From: Methanomassiliicoccus sp. | GTDB taxonomy: Archaea > Thermoplasmatota > Thermoplasmata > Methanomassiliicoccales > Methanomassiliicoccaceae | Direction: 5' to 3' | DNA length: 64,000 nucleotides | Assembly (NCBI GenBank): GCA_016109435.1 | Contig: JAEILR010000003.1 | Coordinates: 124,001 to 188,000 of the forward strand | Shown here: positions 16,685 to 24,673 of the stretch, piece after piece | How positions within the stretch are numbered: position 1 is the first letter of the stretch | How the letters are laid out: the number at the start of each line of letters is the position of its first letter | Program-made: the position numbers and the translations under genes | The notes under the pieces: model-generated | What the model saw: only the letters and a program-made list of their open reading frames with translations | The model's database searches: none | Told to the model about the DNA's origin: nothing

Positions 16685-17457
16685 AGGTCCTGGCGATCAT
16701 GGGCAGCCCCCGGCGGAACGGGACAGGGACGGAAGTGATGAAGATGATCGAGCGGAGGCTCAGGGAGAGAGGGGAGGTCGAGATGGAGGTGTTGCACCTC
16801 GCCGATGTCGGCCTCCAGCCCTGCCGGGGCTGCTTCAGCTGTATCAAGCTGGGTGAGGACCGGTGCCCCTTCAGGGAGGAGCGGGAGGCCCTGGAAAAGA
16901 GGATCGAGGCCGCGGACGGCATCATCCTGGTATCGCCGGGGTATGTCCAGAACGTCTCCGGCCTGATGAAGGACTTCATAGACAGGATGGCCTACACCAA
17001 CCACCGGCCGAGGTTCTTCGGCAAGAAAGTGATGATCGTGGCCAACGGAGGCGCCGGCCTGGACCGGACCCTGGATGCGCTGCGCATCGCCATCGGCGGT
17101 CCGGAGGTGGTCAGCGAGCTCGCGTATCTGGCACTCCCATGGCCGACCCGGCCGAGGACGGGGGAGAAGAACGAGAAGGCCCTCCTCCGCGCCACCGACA
17201 GGTTCCATGACGCCATGGTCCGGAAGGACATGCGCCCCTCCTTCGGCAACTACATGCGGTTTCGCTTCTTCAAGAGCGCCAGCGAGGCGGCCCGGGAGTG
17301 GCTGCCGGCCGACCATGCCTACTACCACCGCCTGGACGGGTACTACTATGACGTGAAGATCGGCGTGGGCACCAGGCTGATGGCCGCAGCCTCGATGGCC
17401 ATCGCCATGCCCCTGATGCGAGGCATGGCGCCCTGGAGCGGGGAGGACCGGCCGTGA
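16681..17457 (+). CDS. NADPH-dependent FMN reductase-like flavoprotein with C-terminal extension
   Basis: A 258-residue protein. The first 170 residues are a flavodoxin-like FMN reductase/iron-sulfur flavoprotein fold: MKVLAIMGSPRRNG is the phosphate loop, CRGCFSCIKLGEDRC holds closely spaced Cys, and SPGYVQNVSGLMKDFIDR is the usual flavin-edge loop. The Cys pattern resembles iron-sulfur flavoproteins, which bind a [4Fe-4S] cluster, but that is not certain. The last 80 residues (WLPADHAYYHRLDGYYYD, then a hydrophobic stretch) may contact the membrane, fitting its coupling to the membrane-protein gene before it. It overlaps both neighbours by four bases. Confidence 0.8.
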   Translation: MKVLAIMGSPRRNGTGTEVMKMIERRLRERGEVEMEVLHLADVGLQPCRGCFSCIKLGEDRCPFREEREALEKRIEAADGIILVSPGYVQNVSGLMKDFIDRMAYTNHRPRFFGKKVMIVANGGAGLDRTLDALRIAIGGPEVVSELAYLALPWPTRPRTGEKNEKALLRATDRFHDAMVRKDMRPSFGNYMRFRFFKSASEAAREWLPADHAYYHRLDGYYYDVKIGVGTRLMAAASMAIAMPLMRGMAPWSGEDRP

Positions 17458-17756
17458 TCCAGGAATCGTTCCGCCTGCTGGGCGAGTCCGCTGTCCACAG
17501 GGTCGGGGTCAGGTCGATCGACGGGAGGGAGGAGATCGAGGTGCTGGTCAGGCTCTGCCCCCCCGGCCTGAAGTTCGACATCGAAGGGGCGAGGCGTGCG
17601 TTGTCATGCCTTGAGGTGCTGGAGAAGAAGGGATACCTGCTGTCGTCGCCGGAGGGCTGGTGGGTGGTCGGCGAGAGGACGGTCCCCCCGGACGAGCTGG
17701 CCGAGGAAGCGGACTTCATCCAGGCGGTGCTGGCGGGAATGCCCGCCCTCGGTTAG
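17454..17756 (+). CDS. Hypothetical protein, third gene of the flavin-reductase operon
   Basis: A 100-residue soluble protein starting at a GTG that overlaps the stop of the flavin reductase (GTGA). It is mixed alpha/beta with a central LSCLEVLEKKGYLLSSPEGWWVVGERTVPP that resembles a small winged-helix or wing-like hairpin. No family recognised. Coupled translation suggests it works with the reductase. Stop TAG. Confidence 0.6.
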   Translation: MIQESFRLLGESAVHRVGVRSIDGREEIEVLVRLCPPGLKFDIEGARRALSCLEVLEKKGYLLSSPEGWWVVGERTVPPDELAEEADFIQAVLAGMPALG

Positions 17757-18026
17757 GCACGTCCCGGCACATCTCCACGTCATCGGGGAGCGGCGGAACG
17801 GACGGCGGCCATGCCCTTCACGGACGTAGGCCGCCTCGAGATCGGCGCATCGATCTCGGCCGCACCCCTCCCCCTTGGGCCCCCCGCCCTCGATCATGCT
17901 CCTGACGTCCGACCCGGACACGCCCTTATCCTGATGACGGTCGGCCTTGTGGGTCCTGACGTGCTCCATCACCTCTTCCTCATCCTCAGCGTTCATGTTG
18001 AACCCGAAGAACGGACACTGGGCCAT
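17604..18026 (-). CDS. DUF1059-like small protein, frame runs on into an unlikely tail
   Basis: The first 45 residues (MAQCPFFGFNM, AEDEEEVMEHVRTHKADRH, VSGSDVRSMIEG) look like the small DUF1059 family: a Cys-containing strand, then a helix with the EEE-V--HV--H pattern. That family is normally 50-60 residues. Here the frame stays open for 95 more codons of Arg/Gly-rich sequence, antisense to the end of the 17454-17756 gene. The end is therefore doubtful. A frameshift in the G-rich tract near 17870-17890 or a natural extension are both possible. It lies 62 bases downstream of the Cys-cluster Lrp gene in the same direction, so co-transcription is likely. About 70 bases on each side hold nothing recognised. 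Confidence 0.4.
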   Translation of the reverse strand: MAQCPFFGFNMNAEDEEEVMEHVRTHKADRHQDKGVSGSDVRSMIEGGGPKGEGCGRDRCADLEAAYVREGHGRRPFRRSPMTWRCAGTCLTEGGHSRQHRLDEVRFLGQLVRGDRPLADHPPALRRRQQVSLLLQHLKA

Positions 18027-18088
18027 GGCGCGGACGTCCCCGCCGGGGATACGGATGGCATCCCCGTCCGGCCGGCGAGATGGTGGGA

Positions 18089-18658
18089 TCAGTAGAGGGT
18101 GCCCTGGTACTCCCCGGTGACCGGGCAGCCCATGCACTTGCCGCCCTTGAACGACTGGCAATCCTTGCATCTCAGTTCGATGCCGCAGGGCGGTCTCTTG
18201 CTCCTCTCCGGCTTCAGGGTGATCGGTATCACGAAGTCCTTCACCGAGGCGATGACGATATCGAAGTCAACGTCCTTGACCGAAGGGTCGGAACGAATGT
18301 GACCGTTGACGATGGCCTCCAGGGTGGTGACGCTCTCGCTAAAGAAGAACAGGCACAGGTTGTGGCGGCCGGAAACGCTGAACCCGTTGGCGAAGTACGG
18401 GCAGCCGACGAACATCTTCAGAATGCTGTCCGGCCGGGTGGAGGAGAGATCGACCTTGGCCAGGTACAGCCCCATCTTCAGCGGGTTCACCCCCACGTTC
18501 ATCTCCAGCGCGCCCCCCTGCCTGAGCTTGGCGACCCTGGCGGCCACTGAGGGCTGGGAGAGCTTGAGGACCCTGGCGATGGCCTCCTGGGACACGTCCG
18601 GATCGGCCGAGTACATCGAGATGATGGTCCTATCTTTGTCATCGAGACGGATGCTCAT
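18089..18658 (-). CDS. Lrp/AsnC-type HTH regulator with C-terminal Cys cluster, divergent from hcp
   Basis: A 189-residue protein. Residues 1-55 are a winged HTH of the Lrp/AsnC type (SQEAIARVLKLSQPSVAARV). Residues 60-145 look like a RAM-type ligand domain. The tail holds five Cys at 158, 164, 167, 175 and 178, a spacing suited to an iron-sulfur cluster or zinc. It is divergently transcribed from the hybrid-cluster protein with 117 bases between starts. A redox, NO or hydroxylamine-sensing regulator of hcp is therefore the natural inference. The ribosome site GATGAGG precedes the ATG. Confidence 0.82.
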   Translation of the reverse strand: MSIRLDDKDRTIISMYSADPDVSQEAIARVLKLSQPSVAARVAKLRQGGALEMNVGVNPLKMGLYLAKVDLSSTRPDSILKMFVGCPYFANGFSVSGRHNLCLFFFSESVTTLEAIVNGHIRSDPSVKDVDFDIVIASVKDFVIPITLKPERSKRPPCGIELRCKDCQSFKGGKCMGCPVTGEYQGTLY

Positions 18659-18689
18659 GGGATATCCTCATCAAGTTGAACTCGATAAA

Positions 18690-18768
18690 TAATAGGTGAT
18701 AATTAAATCCTGCCTATAATTCATAAGGACCATGATTATATAAGAACAGATAGGTAATACCGCCGGAG
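18690..18768 (+). promoter_or_regulatory. hcp promoter with ATAGGT-type repeats
   Basis: A TATA box TTATATAA (18736-18743) and a ribosome site GGAG (18765-18768) serve the ATG at 18776. The motif ATAGGTRATA occurs twice (18692-18701 and around 18751), and the first copy pairs imperfectly with CCTATAAT at 18713-18720. One copy lies upstream and one downstream of the TATA box, as expected for operator sites of the divergent regulator. The binding role is inferred. Confidence 0.5.
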
Positions 18769-18775
18769 ATATCTC

Positions 18776-20071
18776 ATGACCATGTACTGCTATCAATGCC
18801 AGCAGACCGCCAAGGGCATCGCTTGCACCACCCGCGGGGTGTGCGGAAAGGACGAGGACGTTTCCAGCTTGATGGACACCCTGATCTTCGGCCTGAAGGG
18901 GATCGCCGCCTACGCCTACCATGCCCGGGAGCTGGGGAAGACCGACCCGGAGGTCGACGCGTTCATCGAGGAGGCGCTGTTCAAGACCCTCACCAACGTG
19001 AGCTTCTCGGTCGAGGACATGTGGGACACCCTGATGAAGGCGGGCATGATCAACCTCAAGGTGATGCAGATGCTGGACGCCGCGAACACGGAACGCTTTG
19101 GCCTTCCGACGCCCACCAAGGTCCGCACCGGTACGGTCAAGGGGCCCGGGATCCTGGTCACCGGGCACGACTTCCTGGACCTGGAAGCGCTCCTGGAGCA
19201 GACCCAGGGCACTGGCGTGAACGTCTACACCCACGGCGAGATGCTGCCGGCGAACGCCTACCCCAACCTCAAGAAGTATGACAACCTAATCGGCAACTAC
19301 GGCGGCGCGTGGCAGAAGCAGAAGAAGGAGTTCGAGGAGTTCGGGGGACCGATCCTGGTCACCACCAACTGCGTGCTGATACCTCCTGAATCGTACAAGG
19401 GGCGCCTCTACACCACCAGTGTGGCCGCGGTCCCCGGGGTCACGCACATCGCCGACCGCAAGGACTTCAGCGCCATCATCAAGCAGGCTCAGCAGATCGG
19501 CGACCTCCCGGAGCGGAAGGGTCCGGACATGTGGACCGGAGCGCACCACAAGGCCGTTCTGTCCCTGGCCCCGGCCATCATCGAGGCGGTCAAGGCCGGC
19601 AAGGTGAAGCACTTCTTCCTGGTCGGCGGCTGCGATGGCGCCACGGTCGGGCGCGATTACTACACCCAGATCGCGGAGAAGATCCCCCAGGACAGCGTCA
19701 TCATGACCCTGGCCTGTGGCAAGTACCGGTTCAACGACAAGGAGTACGGCAGCATCGAAGGCATCCCCCGCTTCCTGGACCTCGGGCAGTGCAACGATAC
19801 GTATTCCGCCATCGTGCTGGCGGTCGAGCTGGCGAAGGCCTTCAACATCGGCGTGAACGACCTCCCCCTGAGCATCGTGCTGTCATGGTTCGAGCAGAAG
19901 GCGGTGGCCATCGTGCTCACCCTCATGGCCCTGGGGATACGCGACGTCCGGGTCGGGCCGACCCTGCCGGCGTTCATCACCCCCAACAACTGGAAGCTCA
20001 TCCAGGACAAGCTCGGGTGGAAGGCCATCGGGGACCCCGACCAGGACCTCAAGGACATGCTGAAGGCCTGA
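18776..20071 (+). CDS. hcp: Hydroxylamine reductase / hybrid-cluster protein
   Basis: A 431-residue hybrid-cluster (prismane) protein. The N-terminal cluster Cys are C5, C8, C17 and C23 (CYQCQQTAKG, ACTTRGVC). Downstream Cys in TTNCVLIPP, GGCDGATVGRD, ACGKYRFND and GQCNDTY fit the 4Fe-2S-2O hybrid cluster ligands. Hcp detoxifies NO or hydroxylamine in the cytosol of anaerobes. It is shorter than the 540-550 residue Desulfovibrio type, lacking much of the second domain, as in the short hcp forms of archaea and thermophiles. It is probably controlled by the divergent Cys-cluster regulator. Confidence 0.95.
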   Translation: MTMYCYQCQQTAKGIACTTRGVCGKDEDVSSLMDTLIFGLKGIAAYAYHARELGKTDPEVDAFIEEALFKTLTNVSFSVEDMWDTLMKAGMINLKVMQMLDAANTERFGLPTPTKVRTGTVKGPGILVTGHDFLDLEALLEQTQGTGVNVYTHGEMLPANAYPNLKKYDNLIGNYGGAWQKQKKEFEEFGGPILVTTNCVLIPPESYKGRLYTTSVAAVPGVTHIADRKDFSAIIKQAQQIGDLPERKGPDMWTGAHHKAVLSLAPAIIEAVKAGKVKHFFLVGGCDGATVGRDYYTQIAEKIPQDSVIMTLACGKYRFNDKEYGSIEGIPRFLDLGQCNDTYSAIVLAVELAKAFNIGVNDLPLSIVLSWFEQKAVAIVLTLMALGIRDVRVGPTLPAFITPNNWKLIQDKLGWKAIGDPDQDLKDMLKA

Positions 20072-20086
20072 TCGCCCGGCAGCAAC

Positions 20087-20120
20087 GGGCCGCAGGCCCC
20101 CCTTTCCTTTTCCTTTCAAC
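20087..20120 (+). terminator. Terminator after hcp
   Basis: A five-pair hairpin GGGCC-GCA-GGCCC (20087-20099) followed by a pyrimidine-rich, T-containing tract. Confidence 0.45.
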
Positions 20121-20169
20121 AACCATGGCCGCCGTGACCGTCACGGCTTTCTATCTCCGGCGCTTATGA

Positions 20170-21585
20170 ATGAGGGCGATGAGCGAGAGCGTTTCCTTCT
20201 CCGTCCCCTCCGAGGTCCCCGCCGACCGTTCGGGCGAGCTTCTGGACCATGTCCGCAGGTATCACCTGATGCTGCACCCGGAGAGGTTCACCGCGGTGAG
20301 GCGGGGAAAGGTCGGGGGCTCGGACGCGGTGGCGTTCACCGCCCTCCGTCCCCAGGGCGACCTGGAGGTCGAGATGTGGAGCGGCGAGGGCCTCCAGGTC
20401 CGGGTGTCCGGGCCGGAGGGAACGGTGGGTGAGGGTGCCAACTGGTTGTACCAGGACCTGACCGGGGTGGTGCAGGCCATCGAAGGGGACCTTGCCAGCG
20501 CCAGCATGACCCTCATCTGGGTGAAGGGCGAGAGGATCATACCGGAGGAGATGCCCTCGGCCGCCAGGAGGTTGTTCGGTCGCCTGTTCTCCCGCACCCT
20601 CCTGCTGCTCAGCATCCTGCTCTTCGGGTTCAACATCATCCTCTTCCTCCTGTTCGGGCTGTGGGCGGTGGTGTCCATCCTGGCCGTACAGCTGCTGCTG
20701 ATCGTGTTCGCCGACCGGCTGTTCGGCCTGATGGGGAAATGGACCATCGACCGGGACAGCCCGGAGGTGTTCCTCCTCAACATCCGGGTCACCAACGAGG
20801 TGGCGGAGGCCATAAGGACGAAGAAGGTGGACCTGGAGGGGCTGAAGCAGGCGGTTTTCGAGGCCTCCTTCGCCAAGGGGAAGGAGCCGAGCTGCCCGGT
20901 CATCGGGGAGACCCTGCTCCGCTTCGGGGTGGTGTGCTCGGAGAGCGACATCAAGGTGACCACCGTCAACGTGCTGGATCTGGTCGAGCGGGCGGCCCGT
21001 CCGTTCAACGCTCCCCTTCCCAAGATCATCATCTCCAACAGCCTCGTCCCCAACGCCGCGGCCAGCGGCATCAGCTTCCGCCGGGGGGTGCTTCTGCTCA
21101 CCGGGGGGATCCTGACGGCGCTGAACGAGGACGAGCTGCTCAGCGTCATCGGCCACGAGCTGGGCCACCTGAAGGGCAGGGACCCCCTGCTGCTCTACGG
21201 GGTCGTTTCCGGGGAGTTCATCCTCCGCCTCACGGTCCTGTTCCCGCTGTTCCTGTTCTCCCCGCTGCTGTACCTGATCATCTCCACCTTCCTGATCTTC
21301 TTCGTGGCCAAGTTCTTCGAGGCCCGGGCCGACCTGTACTCGGTGATGATGATCGGCCAGCCCAAGGTGATGGCCGAGAGCCTGAGGAAGATCGGGTTCC
21401 ACCGGCTCCAGGTCGAAAGGAGGTCCCGCCTGGGCAGCTGGCTGAGATGGGACACCCACCCCCCGCTGTACTTCCGCATCGAGAGGCTGGAGGCCATGAG
21501 CACCCCGGTGGTGGTGAAGCATCCCCTTCTGCAGTCGGCCAAGGACGTGATCAGGGGCTTCCGGGCGGCGTTCTCCGCTCCCTAA
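20170..21585 (+). CDS. M48-family (HtpX-like) membrane metalloprotease
   Basis: A 471-residue protein. After about 135 soluble residues come two membrane helices (about 143-180). The peptidase domain has the zinc motif HELGH at 329-333, the third ligand Glu in EARADLY (about 384), and further hydrophobic segments between them. It is an M48 peptidase, expected to cleave damaged membrane proteins or process membrane substrates. The final THPPLYFRIERL matches the family's C-terminal DTHP motif. The N-terminal soluble domain is unusual for HtpX. A start at 20179 (MSESVSF) is almost equally likely. Confidence 0.85.
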   Translation: MRAMSESVSFSVPSEVPADRSGELLDHVRRYHLMLHPERFTAVRRGKVGGSDAVAFTALRPQGDLEVEMWSGEGLQVRVSGPEGTVGEGANWLYQDLTGVVQAIEGDLASASMTLIWVKGERIIPEEMPSAARRLFGRLFSRTLLLLSILLFGFNIILFLLFGLWAVVSILAVQLLLIVFADRLFGLMGKWTIDRDSPEVFLLNIRVTNEVAEAIRTKKVDLEGLKQAVFEASFAKGKEPSCPVIGETLLRFGVVCSESDIKVTTVNVLDLVERAARPFNAPLPKIIISNSLVPNAAASGISFRRGVLLLTGGILTALNEDELLSVIGHELGHLKGRDPLLLYGVVSGEFILRLTVLFPLFLFSPLLYLIISTFLIFFVAKFFEARADLYSVMMIGQPKVMAESLRKIGFHRLQVERRSRLGSWLRWDTHPPLYFRIERLEAMSTPVVVKHPLLQSAKDVIRGFRAAFSAP

Positions 21586-21619
21586 TCCTTTTCTCGCTGC
21601 GGCTCCATTCGGAGGATGC

Positions 21620-23050
21620 ATGGTGCCGCCTCCTCGCGAGCATACCTCCAGGACCAAGAGGTCAGTCCAGCTGGTGGCCGGGCTAGGCTCCATGGTGGCC
21701 CCCTTTCTGGTAGCGTCCATGGTCGTCGCCGCCCCGACCATCGGGGCCGACCTGGGGGCCGAGGTCGCCCTCCTGCCGTGGCTGACCGCGGCCTTCTTCC
21801 TGGTGGCCGCTTCCCTGCTGATCCCCTTCGGCCGCGTGGCGGACCTGAAAGGGTCCAAGAAGGTGTTCACCGCCGGCATGTTCGTCTACCTGGCCTCGGC
21901 GGCGGTGTGCGCCCTGGCCCCGGACATGGGGTCGCTGATCATCGGGCGCGCCCTCACCGGCGCGGGAGCGGCCATGGTCTTCGGGACGTCCATCGCCCTT
22001 CTCGGACTGGCGTTCCCCCAGCACGAGCGGGGCAAGGCCATCGGGATCAATGTCACCTTCATGTTCGCCGGGTTCACCCTGGGCCTGGTGGCCGGAGGCT
22101 TCATCACCTTCTATCTGAGCTGGCGTCTCCTCTTCCTGATCGCCGCGGCGGTGGCCGGGGCCACCATGGTCCTGCTGAGGTCTCAGGTCAAGGGGGAATG
22201 CGAACTTGCCCGGTCCAAGGACCTGGACCCCGGGGGAATGGCGCTTTATTGCGTCAGCCTGCTCCTGCTGTTCTACGGGATCTCGGAGATCACGCGGCCC
22301 CTGGGCCCCTATGCCCTCATCGCCGGGGTGGCCTCCCTCGTCGCCCTCGTGGCATGGGAGAGGAGGCAGCCGCATCCCATCATCGGTCGCTCCGTGTCCC
22401 GGAACCATGTCTTCATATTGGCAGTCGCCACCAACATCCTGTTCCAGGCCGGGGCGTTCGCGGTGCCGTTCCTCCTCTCCCTTCATTATCAGTTCATCAC
22501 CGGCCTCGATGCCCGCACCGCCGGTATCGCTCTCCTGGTCCCCCAGGTACTCATGACCATCATGGGGACGGTTAGCGGCAGGCTGACCGCGCGGACCGGC
22601 AACCGGGCCATCACCGCCCTGGGAGCGGTGATCAACGTGGCCGGCCTGGTTGTCCTTCTGACCCTGAACGAGGGCACCTCCCTGGAGACCACCCTGGCCG
22701 CCCTGGCCCTGATAGGGACCGGCACCGGGCTGTTCGCTCCCGCGGTGGTCAACTGGGCTTTGGAAGCCATCGCCCGGGAGGATTACGGCGTGGCGTCCGC
22801 GGTCACAGAGACCGCCAGGCTGACCGGCATGACCCTCAGCAACGTTATCGTGATCCTGCTGTTCACCTTCCTCCTGGGTGGAAGCGCGGTGGGGCCGGGG
22901 AGCGAGGCCGATTTTCTCGCCGCGGTGAGAGCCTGTTCGCTGGCGTTCATCGCGCTGACGCTGCTCTCGATGGTGCCAGGAGTGCTGAAAAGAAAAGGAT
23001 GGCCGGAGGCGGGCCGTGGGGAAAAGGTTTCTACTCGACGGCTTCCTTAG
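21620..23050 (+). CDS. MFS transporter, DHA2-type multidrug exporter-like
   Basis: A 476-residue protein with about 14 hydrophobic helices. The loop after helix 2 (GRVADLKGSKKVF) is the MFS motif A (G-x-x-x-D-x-x-G-x-K). Motif C-like Gly-rich sequence AGFTLGLVAGG appears around helix 5. This suggests a drug:proton antiporter, with unknown substrate. The ATG is preceded by GGAGG at four bases. The last 20 bases overlap the end of the convergent small gene at 23031. Confidence 0.88.
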   Translation: MVPPPREHTSRTKRSVQLVAGLGSMVAPFLVASMVVAAPTIGADLGAEVALLPWLTAAFFLVAASLLIPFGRVADLKGSKKVFTAGMFVYLASAAVCALAPDMGSLIIGRALTGAGAAMVFGTSIALLGLAFPQHERGKAIGINVTFMFAGFTLGLVAGGFITFYLSWRLLFLIAAAVAGATMVLLRSQVKGECELARSKDLDPGGMALYCVSLLLLFYGISEITRPLGPYALIAGVASLVALVAWERRQPHPIIGRSVSRNHVFILAVATNILFQAGAFAVPFLLSLHYQFITGLDARTAGIALLVPQVLMTIMGTVSGRLTARTGNRAITALGAVINVAGLVVLLTLNEGTSLETTLAALALIGTGTGLFAPAVVNWALEAIAREDYGVASAVTETARLTGMTLSNVIVILLFTFLLGGSAVGPGSEADFLAAVRACSLAFIALTLLSMVPGVLKRKGWPEAGRGEKVSTRRLP

Positions 23051-23234
23051 CCTCTTCCATCTCCTCGCACGGCTTCTCCATCATGTGGGACCACTTGTTC
23101 TGGTACTTCTCCTTCATGCCGGGCATCTTGCCCTTCATCCTCATCATGCCCCCGGAGACCATCGCGGAGACCGCAGCGGCGACCCACACGACCAGGACCA
23201 TCATGATCCACAATTTCATCAGCTTGAACAGCAT
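23031..23234 (-). CDS. Small single-pass membrane protein
   Basis: A 67-residue protein: one hydrophobic helix (LWIMMVLVVWVAAAVSAMV), then Gly/Met-rich sequence and a charged, acidic tail (KPCEEMEEAKEAVE) with one Cys. No family recognised. The start is well supported by the ribosome site GAGGTG six bases before the ATG. It converges on the MFS gene with a 20-base overlap. Confidence 0.6.
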   Translation of the reverse strand: MLFKLMKLWIMMVLVVWVAAAVSAMVSGGMMRMKGKMPGMKEKYQNKWSHMMEKPCEEMEEAKEAVE

Positions 23235-23345
23235 CTTTCCACCTCTGAATAATACCCGTTCTCGGGGTTGATATTCTTTTTCCTTGTTTCTTGCGCTTTT
23301 CCCCCGCTCCAGGCGAGGGCCGGCATGCCGCGGCGGCCACCGACA

Positions 23346-23386
23346 GCGAAAGATATATGCCCTGAGGCCTTTTCTAGCGGCCGGTT
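23346..23386 (+). promoter_or_regulatory. proA promoter, leaderless mRNA likely
   Basis: A BRE-like GCGAAA and TATA box ATATAT (23353-23358) lie about 30 bases before the ATG at 23387, so transcription should start at or next to the start codon. Confidence 0.5.
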
Positions 23387-24673
23387 ATGGACGACGTGCG
23401 AGCGGCGGCGGAGAGGGCCGAACAGGCCTCGTACCGGCTGGCGAGCCTGCCCCTGGAGGCGAGGGACCGGGCGCTGGAGGCTATAGCCGAGGCTCTGCTG
23501 GCCGGATCGGCGGTGATCGAGGAGGCCAATGCCCGGGACATGCAGGCGGCCCGGGAGAGCGGTCTCCCCCAGGCCCTGGTCAAGCGGCTGAGGTACGACC
23601 GTACCAAGATCGAGGAGTCGGTGCAATCGATCCGCTCGCTGATGACCCAGGACGACGTGGTCGGAAGGCTGCTGTCCCGGACGGAACTGGACGACGGCCT
23701 GGTCCTGGACAAGGTATCCTGCCCCATCGGGGTGATCGGCGTGGTGTTCGAATCCCGTCCCGATGCCCTGGTCCAGATCTCCTGCCTGGGCCTGAGGTCC
23801 GGCAACGCCGTCCTGCTCAAGGGAGGAAGCGAGGCCAGAGAGACCAACCAGGCCCTGGCCGGCGCGATCACCGGAGCGCTGTCCGGGGACGATCGGTTCA
23901 GGGACGCGGTGCAGCTGCTCTCGACCCGCGAGGAGTTCTGGGAGCTGCTGAAGCATGACGATCTCATCGATCTTATCATTCCCCGGGGATCGAACCAGCT
24001 GGTCCGTTCCATCATGGAGGGGACCCGGATACCAGTGCTCGGCCACGCCGCTGGCATATGCCACACCTACGTTGACAAGGCCGCGGACCTGGACATGGCG
24101 GTCCGGGTTTGCTTCGACGCCAAGGTGCAGTATCCCGCGGTATGCAACGCCACCGAGACCCTGCTGGTCCACCGCGATGTGGCCGAGAGGTTCCTGCCCC
24201 CAATGGCCGAGGATTACGCGCGGGCGAAGGTGGAGCTGCGGGGGGACGAGGCGGTCCGCCGGATAATCGAGGCGGACGAGGCCACCGAAGAGGACTGGGG
24301 AGCGGAATACAACGACCTGGTGCTGTCCATCAAGGTGGTCGATTCGCTGGACGAGGCCGTCGAGCATATCAACCGCTACTCGTCCCACCACACCGACGCC
24401 ATCATCACCGCGGACGCCGGCGAGGCCGACCGGTTCATGGACCTGGTGGACTCGTCATCGGTCATGTGGAACGCCTCCACCCGCTTCGCCGACGGCTACC
24501 GCTACGGCCTGGGGGCGGAAGTGGGCATCTCCACCAACAAGACCCACGCCCGGGGGCCGGTCGGCCTCGAGGGATTGGTCATCTACAAGTACAAGCTTCG
24601 CGGCAGCGGACAGGTCGTGGCGGATTACGCCGGCAGGGACGCCCGCAGGTTCACCCACAGGAAGATCGTATGA
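23387..24673 (+). CDS. proA: Gamma-glutamyl phosphate reductase
   Basis: A 428-residue aldehyde-dehydrogenase-fold enzyme with ProA hallmarks: CPIGVIGVVFESRPDALVQ, GNAVLLKGGSEA, IPRGSNQLV, catalytic Cys region KVQYPAVCNATETLLVH, and the THARGPVGLEGL motif near the C-terminus. It reduces gamma-glutamyl phosphate to glutamate semialdehyde with NADPH in proline synthesis. Its TGA overlaps the ATG of proB (ATGA), an order opposite to the common bacterial proB-proA. Confidence 0.97.
   Translation: MDDVRAAAERAEQASYRLASLPLEARDRALEAIAEALLAGSAVIEEANARDMQAARESGLPQALVKRLRYDRTKIEESVQSIRSLMTQDDVVGRLLSRTELDDGLVLDKVSCPIGVIGVVFESRPDALVQISCLGLRSGNAVLLKGGSEARETNQALAGAITGALSGDDRFRDAVQLLSTREEFWELLKHDDLIDLIIPRGSNQLVRSIMEGTRIPVLGHAAGICHTYVDKAADLDMAVRVCFDAKVQYPAVCNATETLLVHRDVAERFLPPMAEDYARAKVELRGDEAVRRIIEADEATEEDWGAEYNDLVLSIKVVDSLDEAVEHINRYSSHHTDAIITADAGEADRFMDLVDSSSVMWNASTRFADGYRYGLGAEVGISTNKTHARGPVGLEGLVIYKYKLRGSGQVVADYAGRDARRFTHRKIV

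Noticed and set aside
20164-21879. 571-codon minus-strand frame over the M48 protease
   Set aside because: His/Gln/Asp-rich antisense composition, no domain; the plus-strand gene has HELGH and membrane helices.
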